NCBI GenBank assembly: GCA_034401135.1
Contig: JAWZSP010000003.1
Span: 2,666,001 to 2,730,000, forward strand
DNA from: Volutella citrinella
Taxonomy: Eukaryota > Ascomycota > Sordariomycetes > Hypocreales > Nectriaceae
Reading direction: 5' to 3'
Length of the DNA: 64,000 nucleotides
A program made the translations under genes and the position numbers. This document shows positions 46,201 through 56,101 of this stretch, in pieces. The notes below the pieces were generated by a model. The model was given only the letters and a program-made list of their open reading frames with translations, was not told the origin of the DNA and ran no database searches. Positions within the stretch are counted from its first letter, which is position 1. Each line of letters opens with the position of its first letter.

Positions 46201-47424
46201 TCGTTTAGGCTTGCTTGCGAGGGTGCAAGTGCTTCCAGCTGCGCAACGGGGGACAGCGGCGCTTGGTTGCTGAGTGTCCCGCGTCGAGTGCTAGCTTGTG
46301 CGCCAGTCAGGTCAGCTTGTCTCGAGTAGGACGACATGAGTTCGGTTGCCTCATGCTGCGCGCGGGCCCGGCGATCCTCCTCCTCCACGTCCCATCTCAC
46401 TTCAATGACGGTAGGCGCATCAAGAACCCATTGGCGCATGTCCGTTGACATGTTGAGGAAGCCGGGAGCTGTTGCACTGTCAAACTTGCACATGCCCGAG
46501 TGAGTGGCCTCGATGCCGTAATAAATTACGCCGGGGAGCTGGGGGCTTGCAGAGTTGGCGTCTACAATTATGACCCTACGTGAATAAGTCAGCGTCAAAC
46601 AACATATTGCCTTGGTAAAGAGGGGAGACGTACTTTGTGGCTCGAATGTCCGTCTTGTGATTTTCGTGAGCCATATGGATGTGGAAGCGCTGGTAGATTT
46701 CCAAAAAGCGCGAGTTGATGTCGGCTAGGGTCTCGCTGTCCTTCTTGAGCGTCCTGAGCAAGACGGACTCGGACTCGAAGAACCTCCTAGGCACCACGGC
46801 GTCCGACATGGCCTGGAGGGTGACGGCCCAAGCGGCGGCATCTGAGCCGGTGTGAGGGGTACCCAGGAAGATGATGCCGTACGTGGAGACGTAGATGGAC
46901 CGGTGCTCCTCGTGCTGGCTGCCGCGAGCATCGTTGGATTGGAGCAGGGTGCGCTTCACGAGGATGCCGCCCAGGCTGTGGGCGACCCAGATGATTGGGT
47001 TCTTTGTGGTGCCCTCCCTGCGGCGGAACATGGTCAGGTTTGCGACGAGGGTCTGGGCATCCTGGTAGATGAAGTTGTCGCTGGCGCTCCGGTTCTTCTT
47101 GGAGTAGACGTCGGCGTTGTACCCGTAGACGAGGACGTTGGCGTGGGCGTCGCCCAGCGCGGCGGGGAGGAGGTCGCGGGGCCAGTAGACGCCGTTGGGC
47201 GCCTTCCAGGTCCCCGCGGGGGAGCCGTTGAGGCCATGGACGAGGACGATGTCGACGGTGGCCTTGGGGTTCGTGTACACGGCCGTCGTCTCGTATCGCG
47301 CGATGGGGAAGCGACTAGTATCCGTCGACTGAGCACGGTCGGGGTCAGCGTCAGCGCCAGCAGTGCCTGCATGCAGCGGGCGCAGGATTGGGGGGCCGAT
47401 GGGCTGGCTACGTGGACTCACCAT
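43212..47424 (-). CDS. STAND/NLR-like protein: alpha/beta-hydrolase plus NB-ARC
   Basis: Exons 47424-46634 and 46575-43212 give 1384 residues; a 58-bp intron (GTACGT...GTAG) splits an AAG codon. Residues about 45-270 form a lipase/DUF676-type hydrolase with LVHGLNG, nucleophile Ser150 in VAHSLGG, and IIFLGTPHTGSD. An NB-ARC NTPase follows: P-loop IPGGGKS (460-466), Walker B LLILDG (541-546), FTSTDSS sensor-like segment, ECLPIA at the GLPL position (627-632) and KIHAIVQ at the MHD position (770-776). About 480 C-terminal residues are Pro/Ser-rich and disordered, not the usual TPR, WD40 or ankyrin sensor. Fungal homologues with this N-terminus are candidate heterokaryon-incompatibility or immune receptors; the role here is inference. 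Confidence 0.9.
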
Positions 47425-49467
47425 GGTGAAGCACTGCGGAAGAGCTCATGGCCATTGGGGACGGGCGATGCGAACAGCTACTATTAGCTACCGGGAGTTC
47501 GTTCGTCAAGGTAGGTCGTCAAGGTAGGTGAGTGTAGGTGCGGGGTGCGTGATCCTGGACAATAATGCTGCTAGTCGGCAGTGGAGGAGTCGATCTGCAC
47601 AGGCGGCTGCTGGAGGCGAATGGCTGGTATTATATTTGGATCGTGTCAAGACGTCCATGTCCGGGCGCAGCTGCAGCCAGAAGACAACTGCAGGCCCTCG
47701 CCTCTCGTTCTGTAAGGCTACAAGCGGGCTGGCGTAGGTTGGTGCATGGCTTGCCACGGGTCTTCGCTCACAGCAGCAGCAGCAGCAGCAGCAGCAGCGC
47801 GTCGTCGGGGCTACCTTTTGGATGTGCTGCCTGGGCGTGAGGTTTCATGACATGGGCCCAAAAGGTCACAGTCACACCCCCGGCTCCAGTTGGTGGCCCG
47901 ACCCCTGCCTCTGCAGCCGTCCAAGCGCTGTCACCCGTGTTCCGCTCGCGATGGCTACTAGACCACCAGCGAGCGGCGCATCGACTGACCTCAGAAGGGC
48001 GGGTGGGTACTCTGGGGCGGCTGCGACACATTACAACTCCCTCTTCTCCATGCGTATGGGTTGAATCCGCACACCGAATGCTGTGCGTGTCGAGCAGCTG
48101 CCACTGCCAAAGTGGGTGGAGGGGTGGAGCGCCGGTGGGCTGTACCGGCTTGGCTTCTCTGGTTGTCGCGAGAGGTCATGGACTCATGATGCGGCTCGAA
48201 GTGGCTCAGCTATTTCCAATAATGGTCAGCAAGGCGAGGCAGCCCTCCCAATCACTCCCCTTCTGCCCATCGACGCCCTGGGTCGAAATGCTTCCTCGGC
48301 GACGCCGATGGGGGCCTTCCACGCATGTTCTAGAAAAGTACCCCATCCGATGTTGCCTTGCATGCGAGCACGGGATGTGTCTGGCTCACGCCGCCAGTGT
48401 CACTCTTCCCCAAGCTTGCCTGCGATGAGGCTCTGGTGTCGCACCCGGCACGACGCTGGTACCTCGCAGCCACGGCGGGATGATGTCTGGGGTCGGGTCC
48501 TGTCCCAGGGTCCGAGCGGGTATGCATGCAGGCAAGAATAGGCCCCAGGCTCTGGCTCTAATAATCCGTCCGCTGCCGTCAAGCCGCCTCCGACTGGACG
48601 CCCCACACTAAACACCCAGACACGATACGCTTATTACATCCGGGCCAGCAAAGTCGAAATGTACCGGGCGACTGGCTTCATCTTTTGCCTCCCAATCTTG
48701 CTTTGTTCTTCTTTACTTAGGTATCCACTACTCTGCGATTTGTCCTCGGGTCGCCCCGCCCCCAGCAAAGGACTTGGGCTTCGGTCGTGTGTCGTGCGTT
48801 GTGTTGCGCGTCCAGCCTTGCAGCTGAAGCCACCACTCGGTCGGCGTATGCGGCGTATGCCCAGCAGGCACCGAAGAAAACTCCTTGCCGGGGCTGCAGG
48901 ATTGGACAACTGACCTTGGCCACCCATTCATCTTTTGCCGTTGGTCAGCACAACCCCCCCAGGCGCCCGGGTTGCGTTTGCTTGTGTGCCTCGATGAGCC
49001 TCCATTCCGTAGTGCCTCGACATCCGACTCCTGGGCCAGGATCTTCTTGCTTGATTTGTTTGCCACCACTGCAGCCCCAGCTTTGAAGTACGCCCACTGA
49101 TCGACCCCGATGCATTCCGATCCGCTAAGCATTTGTTGTTTTCGCTCCCCCAATTTCGCTTTTGAACGCCCTCTCAAATCACATAGCCCAATGCGCGGAA
49201 CATCTGAGGCGTCCAAGCAGCCTCAGGCTTGACCAGGTGCCACTGGCTTGTTTGGGGCGCATCGGAGAAATTTCAGCTGGCTAGTTGCTTGATTAACTGA
49301 CACGGGCTTCCTGTAAATTCAATTTTCGCGTCCCGCCTAGAAGAGATAGTTTGTTACCCTGAGCGTCGCGTCCCGCAGTCGATTCGTCGGCAGTGGGTTG
49401 ACGAGGCCGACCATCTGACCCTTTCTGCCTGCTCCAGGCGCTTCCTTGTCGTTCGCTCTCCTTGGGC
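47425..49467. other. Intergenic (2.0 kb), no supported gene
   Basis: This holds the upstream region of the NB-ARC gene and the 3' flank of the FHA gene. It includes the (CAG)9 tract listed separately. No gene is recognised. Confidence 0.55.
47771..47797 (+). repeat. (CAG)9 microsatellite
   Basis: Nine perfect CAG units lie in non-coding sequence, about 350 bp upstream of the NB-ARC gene start. Confidence 0.95.
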
Positions 49468-50412
49468 TTAATTCCTCGGGGCGAGCATGATGACGTACTC
49501 CCGAGTGCTCTGTCCGAACTGAATCATATCCTTGTCTCTGAGCTCCAGGTAGCGGCTGTCTGGCACCTTGTCGTCATTGAGAATGGTGCCGTTAGCACTC
49601 TCCAGGTCGATCAGGTACGGCTTGACCTTTCCAATCTTGTCGCCAAACTCGTTCCTCTTCTCCGTGTAGCGGAACTGGATGACCGCGTGCTGCTTGCTGA
49701 TGCTGGGGTGTTCGGCTGGCAGGTCCACCACCGCCATCTCGCGCCCGATCAGCCAGCAGCTTCGCGCGCCGAGGTCGATGGTGTCGACGATTTCCTTGCC
49801 CTTGAAGACGTACATTTTCCACTGGTCGCGGGGCGGAGGCTTCCTAGCCTCGGACGGTTCGTGGTACTTGAGCGTGACGGAGGATCCGTCCGCCTGCACG
49901 ACCGAGTTGGATGCCGCTGCTAGCACTCCCGTGTTTCCAAAGTTGGGCTTCTCCTTGGGTTTCTCGGGCTCCTCGCCATTCGTAATTGCAAATGAGTCCG
50001 CCTGGGAAGGGAGGGGGCCTGCTCGCCTCATCGGGCTTCGCCTTGCGACTTGTTTGTCGGCTTCGTCATTGTCGTGGTCACGTCGGCTCCTGCGAGAGCC
50101 TCTGTCATCGCGTGACCGGCGTGACTGAGATTCTCGATCCTGGTCACGGTCTCGATCTCGATCTCGATCTCGGTTGCGCTCACGGTCGCGGTCGCGGTTT
50201 CGGTCTCGAGATCTCCGTCGGGACGATTCTGGCGTCCGAGATCGTCGGCGGTCGCGTCGTTCGCGTGATGAACGTCGTTCGTGGCGTCGCGAATCGCGGT
50301 CAGAAGTTCTGCTGTGCTTTTCGCCCTCTCCATCGCCGCCTCGCTCGCGCCGCTCAGAGTCATCATAACGGCGCCGATGACTGCGGCCGCTGGCCTCCTC
50401 GTCTGAAGCCAT
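49468..50412 (-). CDS. SNIP1/Pml1-like FHA-domain splicing protein
   Basis: This is a single exon of 314 residues. The ATG at 50412 is the first ATG of the frame. Residues 1-130 are extremely Arg/Asp/Ser-rich (RD and RS dipeptides), encoded partly by a GATCTC-type hexamer repeat near 50150-50170. Residues about 205-310 are an FHA phosphothreonine-binding domain: CWLIGRE, SISKQHAVIQFRY and LIDLESANGTILND contain the conserved GR, SxxH and NG residues. This is the layout of SNIP1 and yeast Pml1, nuclear proteins of the pre-mRNA retention and splicing (RES) complex. Family assignment is strong; its role in this organism follows from homology only. Confidence 0.92.
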   Translation of the reverse strand: MASDEEASGRSHRRRYDDSERRERGGDGEGEKHSRTSDRDSRRHERRSSRERRDRRRSRTPESSRRRSRDRNRDRDRERNRDRDRDRDRDQDRESQSRRSRDDRGSRRSRRDHDNDEADKQVARRSPMRRAGPLPSQADSFAITNGEEPEKPKEKPNFGNTGVLAAASNSVVQADGSSVTLKYHEPSEARKPPPRDQWKMYVFKGKEIVDTIDLGARSCWLIGREMAVVDLPAEHPSISKQHAVIQFRYTEKRNEFGDKIGKVKPYLIDLESANGTILNDDKVPDSRYLELRDKDMIQFGQSTREYVIMLAPRN

Positions 50413-50888
50413 GCTGTTGCACGGTGGTTCAAACAACGCGCAAAAAGTATCAGAGGCGATAAGACAGAGTTTCGGCTGTGAAATTGACGAGGCGGAGTGT
50501 GTAAGGTTCGCACGAGCCGCAAGCTTCGGCAGCTTCTCCAGACATGCATGAGTGGGGCACCCTCATGGGCGCGTCCAACCTAACACGGTGCAATCCCATG
50601 CAGTTCCCCCACGTTTTCCTCAGAACCGCGCGGGTTTCCAAGAGAGTTGGAGAAAAAAGGTTGGCCATATTGGATTGGTCGGGTACCTACAACCTCTACC
50701 CCATTGGGCAAACTATGTTCCTGTTGGGAAATATGAGGAGATGCCTTGCGCGTCTTCACTTGCTGAGGGCCTATCGCTTCCCATCAAATATTGTATTCAT
50801 AATCTACCCTTGGTCAAACCCCAACACCATCGCTTGCTAGTAAAAGACAGAAGGAAAAATGAAAAAAATCATGTAGCCGTCGCGGACG
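50413..50888. other. Intergenic between FHA gene and HET-like gene
   Basis: This is the promoter side of the FHA gene and the 3' flank of the next minus-strand gene. No additional gene was seen. Confidence 0.6.
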
Positions 50889-51578
50889 CTAGTTTGCAGT
50901 TCGGATTTCGGGAATGGACACCAAGGAACCGCCATCCAGGAAGTCGCCATTGTGCACCAGCTCATCACCTGCATTCCGTGACACAAGCAGACGCTGCTCA
51001 TCGTCATCCCACCAAACATTGTCTCCGACCTGGGCATCTCCGGGCACCAGGAGCATGAAGCCGTTGGTCTTGCCGAGCGCGATGCGGCACGATGGGTCCC
51101 GTACAAACGACTGGAGGAAAAGGATATCGTAGCCCTCCATGCGGCGCAAGGGCGCTCCGCTCTCAATGAACTCGCGAATGAGATTGCAGTGCTCCAAGGT
51201 CCAGAAATCCCTGAAATCCGAGGGCCGCGAAAAAGCGTCGATGGCAGTGACAAACTCGTTCATGCCCGAGAGCCCGCCGAGGACGGGGTTGAGAAAGCGG
51301 ATGAAGGAGTTGATGACCTCTTCCCTCGAACAGCCCTGGACCAGGTCGCCCGCAACACCGTACTCGGCGGTCCTGGTCTGGGGAGACATGGTGTGCATCA
51401 GGGTGATGAGGCGATCCTGGCCAGACTGCAGAGGTGTTCGAACTCTGAAGGTCAGGGCGAGGAGGGAGACGAGGGAGGACACGGAGGACATGGAGGAGAG
51501 CGGATCCGACAGGCCGACGATGGTGTCGACGAAGACGGCCTTATCAGGGCGAGCCCCAGACTTTTCGACGAAATGCAT
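50889..51578 (-). CDS. Short protein with weak similarity to the C-terminus of HET-domain proteins
   Basis: A single open frame of 229 residues starts at a genuine ATG (51578). The C-terminal part has the order seen in the tails of HET (heterokaryon-incompatibility) proteins: CRIALGKTNGFMLLVPGDAQ, VGDNVW, then ELVHNGDFLDGGSLV. The N-terminal HET core (a YxALSYxWG-type motif) is absent, and none was found upstream on this strand. It could be a decayed HET gene, a stand-alone module, or an unrelated orphan. Codon use looks coding and the frame is uninterrupted. Its position 3.5 kb upstream of an NB-ARC receptor-like gene is suggestive only. Confidence 0.55.
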   Translation of the reverse strand: MHFVEKSGARPDKAVFVDTIVGLSDPLSSMSSVSSLVSLLALTFRVRTPLQSGQDRLITLMHTMSPQTRTAEYGVAGDLVQGCSREEVINSFIRFLNPVLGGLSGMNEFVTAIDAFSRPSDFRDFWTLEHCNLIREFIESGAPLRRMEGYDILFLQSFVRDPSCRIALGKTNGFMLLVPGDAQVGDNVWWDDDEQRLLVSRNAGDELVHNGDFLDGGSLVSIPEIRTAN

Positions 51579-53523
51579 ATCTCAGTTTGGCTGGCTGGCT
51601 GGCTGGGTCGCAGCACGACAAGGTAGAAACAAAAAACACCAAGTGGGCGGACGAAGAGATTTGTAGGATATAGCACAAGCTGAAGAAGGTTTCGTTACAA
51701 AGCACTTGTGGAAGTGAGCTGGCATGGAAGGGGATCCCATGGGATATCACTAGGTTTCGACTAGTCGCCCTTTTAAGAAACCCCGACCACGGTTGACTGA
51801 GGCGACGTAGCATGTGAGGGCACGCCATACGCGTCGGTGGGTTGGACGGCGCATTACCCAATAAAGTCCGTCATGATGTCGGGGTGGGTGTTTGACAGGG
51901 CTTGGACAGGCCCCCACGAGTGCTCGACGGATCGGGCGGCCCCTCCAGCCCCGAGCCAGCTGGGGCGCTTCAAGATTCAACAGGCGCGCCAGGCGGCGGG
52001 AAGAGGGGCGGCATGGCCATGGTCTCAGGAGATGGGTAGTCCTCGGCGCCCGAGATGATGAGATGGTGCAGGCCAAGCTGTCGCAGCCGCACCATCTCAA
52101 GGCTTGAGAATGGATGGCCCGTCAGCTGCTCAACATGATGATGTCGAAATGTCTGGCCGCGAGGCTTGGCTCAGACCTGGCCTTGGGCGGAATAATTACA
52201 GTCGCGAGCGAAGAATCAAACAAGATGCGACATGATATGATGCTCCGCCAGCAGTAGCTGGGCAAGCTGAGGTAGCTAGTCCGGACTTGACGATGATTGA
52301 AATCCGTGGATGGCTTTTTCCAAGGTGGGCTGTGGAACAACGGACCGACGACAGACAAATGAGGCCCTGGTGGGGCACCCTCCCCGCACCGCGCCAGAAT
52401 GGTCAGACCCCTAATCTGGCCCCTCTGTCCAGATGTCATCGCATACTATTTTCATGTCATGGATCCAACCTCTCGATAAGGGTTCCGAGCACCGGAGCGG
52501 GGAAGGGCTCGCTTGGAGCGATATTGGAAATTGGAAGCCTGGTGCAACATAATCCAGCAAACTGCAAGCCGCCCAGAAGGGCAAAGAGATCTGACCGGTC
52601 ACCCACGCAGCGCTCGCTGGACAGGCCTGACTTGCAATCAGGAGCGGGCGCAGGTGAGAAGGACAGCGGGATGGACACAGCAGGCAGAAGTTTACCTTTT
52701 TGCGAGGCTTGGCCGTCTTGGAGGACCGCGCGATCAAGACTTGGCCCCATGCCAGCGAACGATGCCATGTCGTAAGGCGGGGGAGAGAGGGTGCCCCCAG
52801 AGCAACATCATCGGCCTTAATTGCTCTTGGCATCGTCGCGCATCTCGCCGCGCATAGCCTTGTTTCTAGAAGCGGCCGACGTGCTCTCTGCATCTGTGTC
52901 AGAAGCCTTCAGACTATCGTCGCGCCCCGGCCAGACAGTCATACGCTGTCATGCCTTGGAATGGCCCGCATTGGGCGACGGTCGTCGCCACGCCACCATC
53001 GACGTCCCCTGGCTTATTACGGGGCCTGGAATCTGCCTCGGGCTCATTGGTACCCACGTGCAGGGCCACTGGGCGAGCCAGCGCTCAAGTCTGGGCTCCC
53101 AGTCGAGCTGGAAGCCGGGGCGTCCGGGGGCCAGAGTGTCGATGCTTGCGCTAGGAGAGGCCAATGCATTGTGCTGTAGGAAGGTCAATGCCGCCTGAGC
53201 TGCTGTGGCTGGAGATTGCCCACTGCTCCAGAGGCCGTGTGAGTCAGCCGGGGGCTCCTGCCGCAGATCAACCCGGGGAGGTGACCCAAACGGGTAATCC
53301 ATGATGTTCGAGATGTTTCTTCAACCGTAGATGGCAGTGCGATAAAAACGAGAGAGCCACTTGCCGAAATGTGAATATCCTCACCAGCACCGGGAACACT
53401 TGAGTTGCCACTCAACTACGTCACCGACTACCCCTCTGGTCGTCGACTGCTTTGACTCTGAAACAATCCCGCTTCCCCACACCCCACACGAAACATCCAT
53501 CCACTTACACGCCCAAAATTACA
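51579..53523. other. Intergenic (1.9 kb), no supported gene
   Basis: Short overlapping open frames on both strands lack domains. A GGCT tetranucleotide run occurs at about 51589-51604. Confidence 0.55.
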
Positions 53524-54321
53524 ATGTCGGCCGTTGAAGACAACCCCGATAACTACGCCGTGTTTCGCGATTGCTTGTCCACCAGCCTGCTGCGGGCATC
53601 GGCATCCGATGACGACGCCCCCAAACGGAGGAGACGCGGCAAGGTCACCGTAACCCCCACCGTGGCCCAGGACCCGACGCGGGACGCCGAGGAGCTCGCC
53701 GACTTCATCGACTACCTCGCCGCCGAGATCTTTGAAGATCTCCCGGCCGAGCTGCAGGCCCTGGACTACCGGTCGTGGCAGGACTCGGAGCCGCTGAGGG
53801 ACCGGTACTCGCTCCCGCTGGCCAAGGGCAGCCTCGCCCACCTCAACCTGTCGCCCTCGACCATCGAAACACTCACCACGTACGACCTCATCTGCGAGGA
53901 CCCGTTCAAGCACTCGCCGCTGCCGTCCTCGCCCGAGGCCTTCCTGCTCCCGGTGGTCGGCTCGTACATTGAGCCCCTGACCACGCCGCCGGCCTGCACC
54001 AAGGCCAGCCGCGCCGACGCCTGCGAGCTGTGCGACCGCTCCTGGATCAACCTGAGCTACCACCACCTGATCCCGCGCTTCGTGCACGAAAAGGCCGTCC
54101 GTCGCGGGTGGCACCGGCGCGAGGATCTGCAGAACGTCGCGTGGCTCTGCGGGGCGTGCCACAGGTTCGTGCACCACTTCGCCGACCACGCGACCCTCGC
54201 GCGGAGGTTCTACACCGTGGAGCTGCTGCTGGAGGAGGAGGAGGTGCAGTCCTGGGTGAAGTGGGTTGGAAAGCTGAGATGGAAGGGAGGAAACACTCGG
54301 CAGAGTAGACAGGGAGCTTGA
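53524..54321 (+). CDS. Intracellular HNH-domain protein
   Basis: This is a single exon of 265 residues. The ATG at 53524 (ACAATGTC) is the first of the frame. Residues 167-218 form an HNH-like zinc finger: Cys167 and Cys170 (CELC), the His pair 180-181 (SYHHLIPRF), Asn204, then Cys209 and Cys212 (CGACHRF) and His217-218. The rest is helical and acidic, with a basic KRRRRGK patch near 35-40 that could be a nuclear signal. No signal peptide is seen. HHLIPR with paired CxxC motifs matches a widespread fungal HNH family of unknown role. It could be a nuclease; the absence of a mobile element around it argues against a homing-type origin. Confidence 0.85.
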   Translation: MSAVEDNPDNYAVFRDCLSTSLLRASASDDDAPKRRRRGKVTVTPTVAQDPTRDAEELADFIDYLAAEIFEDLPAELQALDYRSWQDSEPLRDRYSLPLAKGSLAHLNLSPSTIETLTTYDLICEDPFKHSPLPSSPEAFLLPVVGSYIEPLTTPPACTKASRADACELCDRSWINLSYHHLIPRFVHEKAVRRGWHRREDLQNVAWLCGACHRFVHHFADHATLARRFYTVELLLEEEEVQSWVKWVGKLRWKGGNTRQSRQGA

Positions 54322-54840
54322 GTGTGGAAGGAATGTTTGACGCAGTTGATGAAGCATCATGGCGTTTTGCTAGAATAAGCTAAGCGATTTCTTTTCGACT
54401 TCTTTTAACCCATTGTATTTCTACTAGCCATGGATTCATTATTCCAAACGTCACTCTCAGTATTGTTGAAACAATTGTTAGTAGAGAGAAAGGTAGAGGA
54501 TTTCACTTCGAAATCTAGCAACATTGAATGAGCCGCTCAACGTTCATTAAGGAGTGATTGCTCTCCGCTCCAACCGCCTTCTATGCATTTGATGGTTGTA
54601 AATCCGCCGGGCAGCACCTCGAGCCACCCGGCTGTGTATTTACGTACGCCTCTAGAAAGAATCGAGAAACAATAAAGTATATGCGAGAAATTCCTTGGCC
54701 CCGTCCGAAACGCCGCGTCACCGTCGTTGGGTATAAAATCATAAGGCAGTGCAACCTGCTGCCAGGTCCCGTTTTCTTTTTATAAAGCCCGCGCTCCCGT
54801 TGCCTGGGCATCATCGCCCAGCGAATCTATCTCGTGGCGG
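54322..54840. other. Intergenic between convergent genes
   Basis: AT-richer 3' flanks of the HNH (+) and tetraspan (-) genes. No gene is seen. Confidence 0.6.
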
Positions 54841-56101
54841 TCATTGGTGATATCTCGTCTGCGTCGCATCCACCACGTCGACTTCCTGGTTCACGGGGGG
54901 ACCTTCAATGCTGTCCCGGTGGTTGGGGTCCAGCAGCGCCTCCCGGGCCTTGGCATCCTGATGTTTCTTGTCGTGTGGCTCGTCGTCCTCTTCGGGCACG
55001 GCCACCAGACCCCGATCGCTCGCCCAGCTAGGTGCCCGGGGAGCGCTCAGGCCTCGTGGCCGCGCGGGAACGGGCCCCGCGGTCAGGGAGCTGCTCCTCG
55101 AAAGGTCGTCGGTGGGAGTGCCGGGCCACGCGAAATCGCCGCTGACGCCGCTGACGACGCGCTCCGAGTTGATGGAGCTGCGGCGGGCGCGGTACTCGTC
55201 AAACTGCGTGTCTCGCGTGTGCGTGTAGACGGATGGCGACACGACTCGGTCTCGTTCCAGGGTTTCCATCTCGACTGACACGGCGCGGGATGAGCTCGTG
55301 GGCGTCGCGGAGCTGATGCTGAGGCGGGACGATGTCACCGAGAGGCGCTTGTCCAGCCGGATCTTGCCGACGTATGAGTTGTCGGGCTCCACGCCGTCCT
55401 TGAAACCAAAGGCCTTGACATTGACGGGATGCGAGTAGTCTTCGTACTTGGAGAGGCGGCGGTAGATGAGGACCGAATAGAGGACCAGTGCGAGGGAGAT
55501 GGCGCTGTTGCATTCAGAGGTTAGCTTCCGCAGAGAAAGAAGCTATGGGGACTTTGTCTTACATGAAGGCGACATCAAGCCCCAGGCCGATTAGCGAGTA
55601 GTGCCTGTCGTGTCGCTGGACGTAGATGATGATGTCGAGCACGAGAATGGCGATGGCGCAAGTCAGCTTAATGACATGGGTAAAGAGCATAGTCCATGGC
55701 GTGAGAGATTCTGCCCAGAACTTTGAGATTTCGACAAAGGTGCAGACGGATGCGATGGCGCACAAGCCGATATTGGTGGATTCCCAGCTAATACGCATCG
55801 TGTGTTAGCCGGGCGGTGGTGGGGAGAAGGATTCCATAGATGCCGCTGGCGCCAGGGGGGCCGCCAATTTTCAGCCCTACTGCCAGCTGGGGGGATTGAC
55901 TTACACCACCTCAATAACGGGCAAGTGGCCCTCCTCGTCCTCGGACTTGTACGTGTGCATCGTGTCGCCGAGTCGCGCGGAGAAGAGACCGACCATGGTC
56001 AAAGTCAGGCCGAGCTGGAGGGCCCAGCAAGGCGCGAGGATCCAGACACGCCATTTGGCGCGGTCAAACTGCGCCTGCGAGCGCTGGTCGTTCTTCCACA
56101 T
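54841..56101 (-). CDS. Tetraspan membrane protein with long cytoplasmic tail
   Basis: Exons 56101-55905, 55787-55563 and 55504-54841 encode 361 residues. Both introns have GTAAGT/GTAAGA donors and junctions that keep frame (EVVWESTN and VAFIAISL). Four hydrophobic helices lie at about 20-42, 69-91, 98-121 and 129-155. The 200-residue tail is polar, rich in Ser, Arg and Asp, and may be phosphorylated (RLSVTSSRLSISS). No family was recognised; this looks like a fungal-specific membrane protein. The ATG at 56101 begins directly before the first helix (MWKNDQRSQAQFDRAKW). Confidence 0.82.

Noticed and set aside
53428..54360. 310-codon open frame antisense to the HNH gene
   Set aside because: It is a GC-driven shadow. 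The sense strand encodes an HNH motif with correct zinc ligands.
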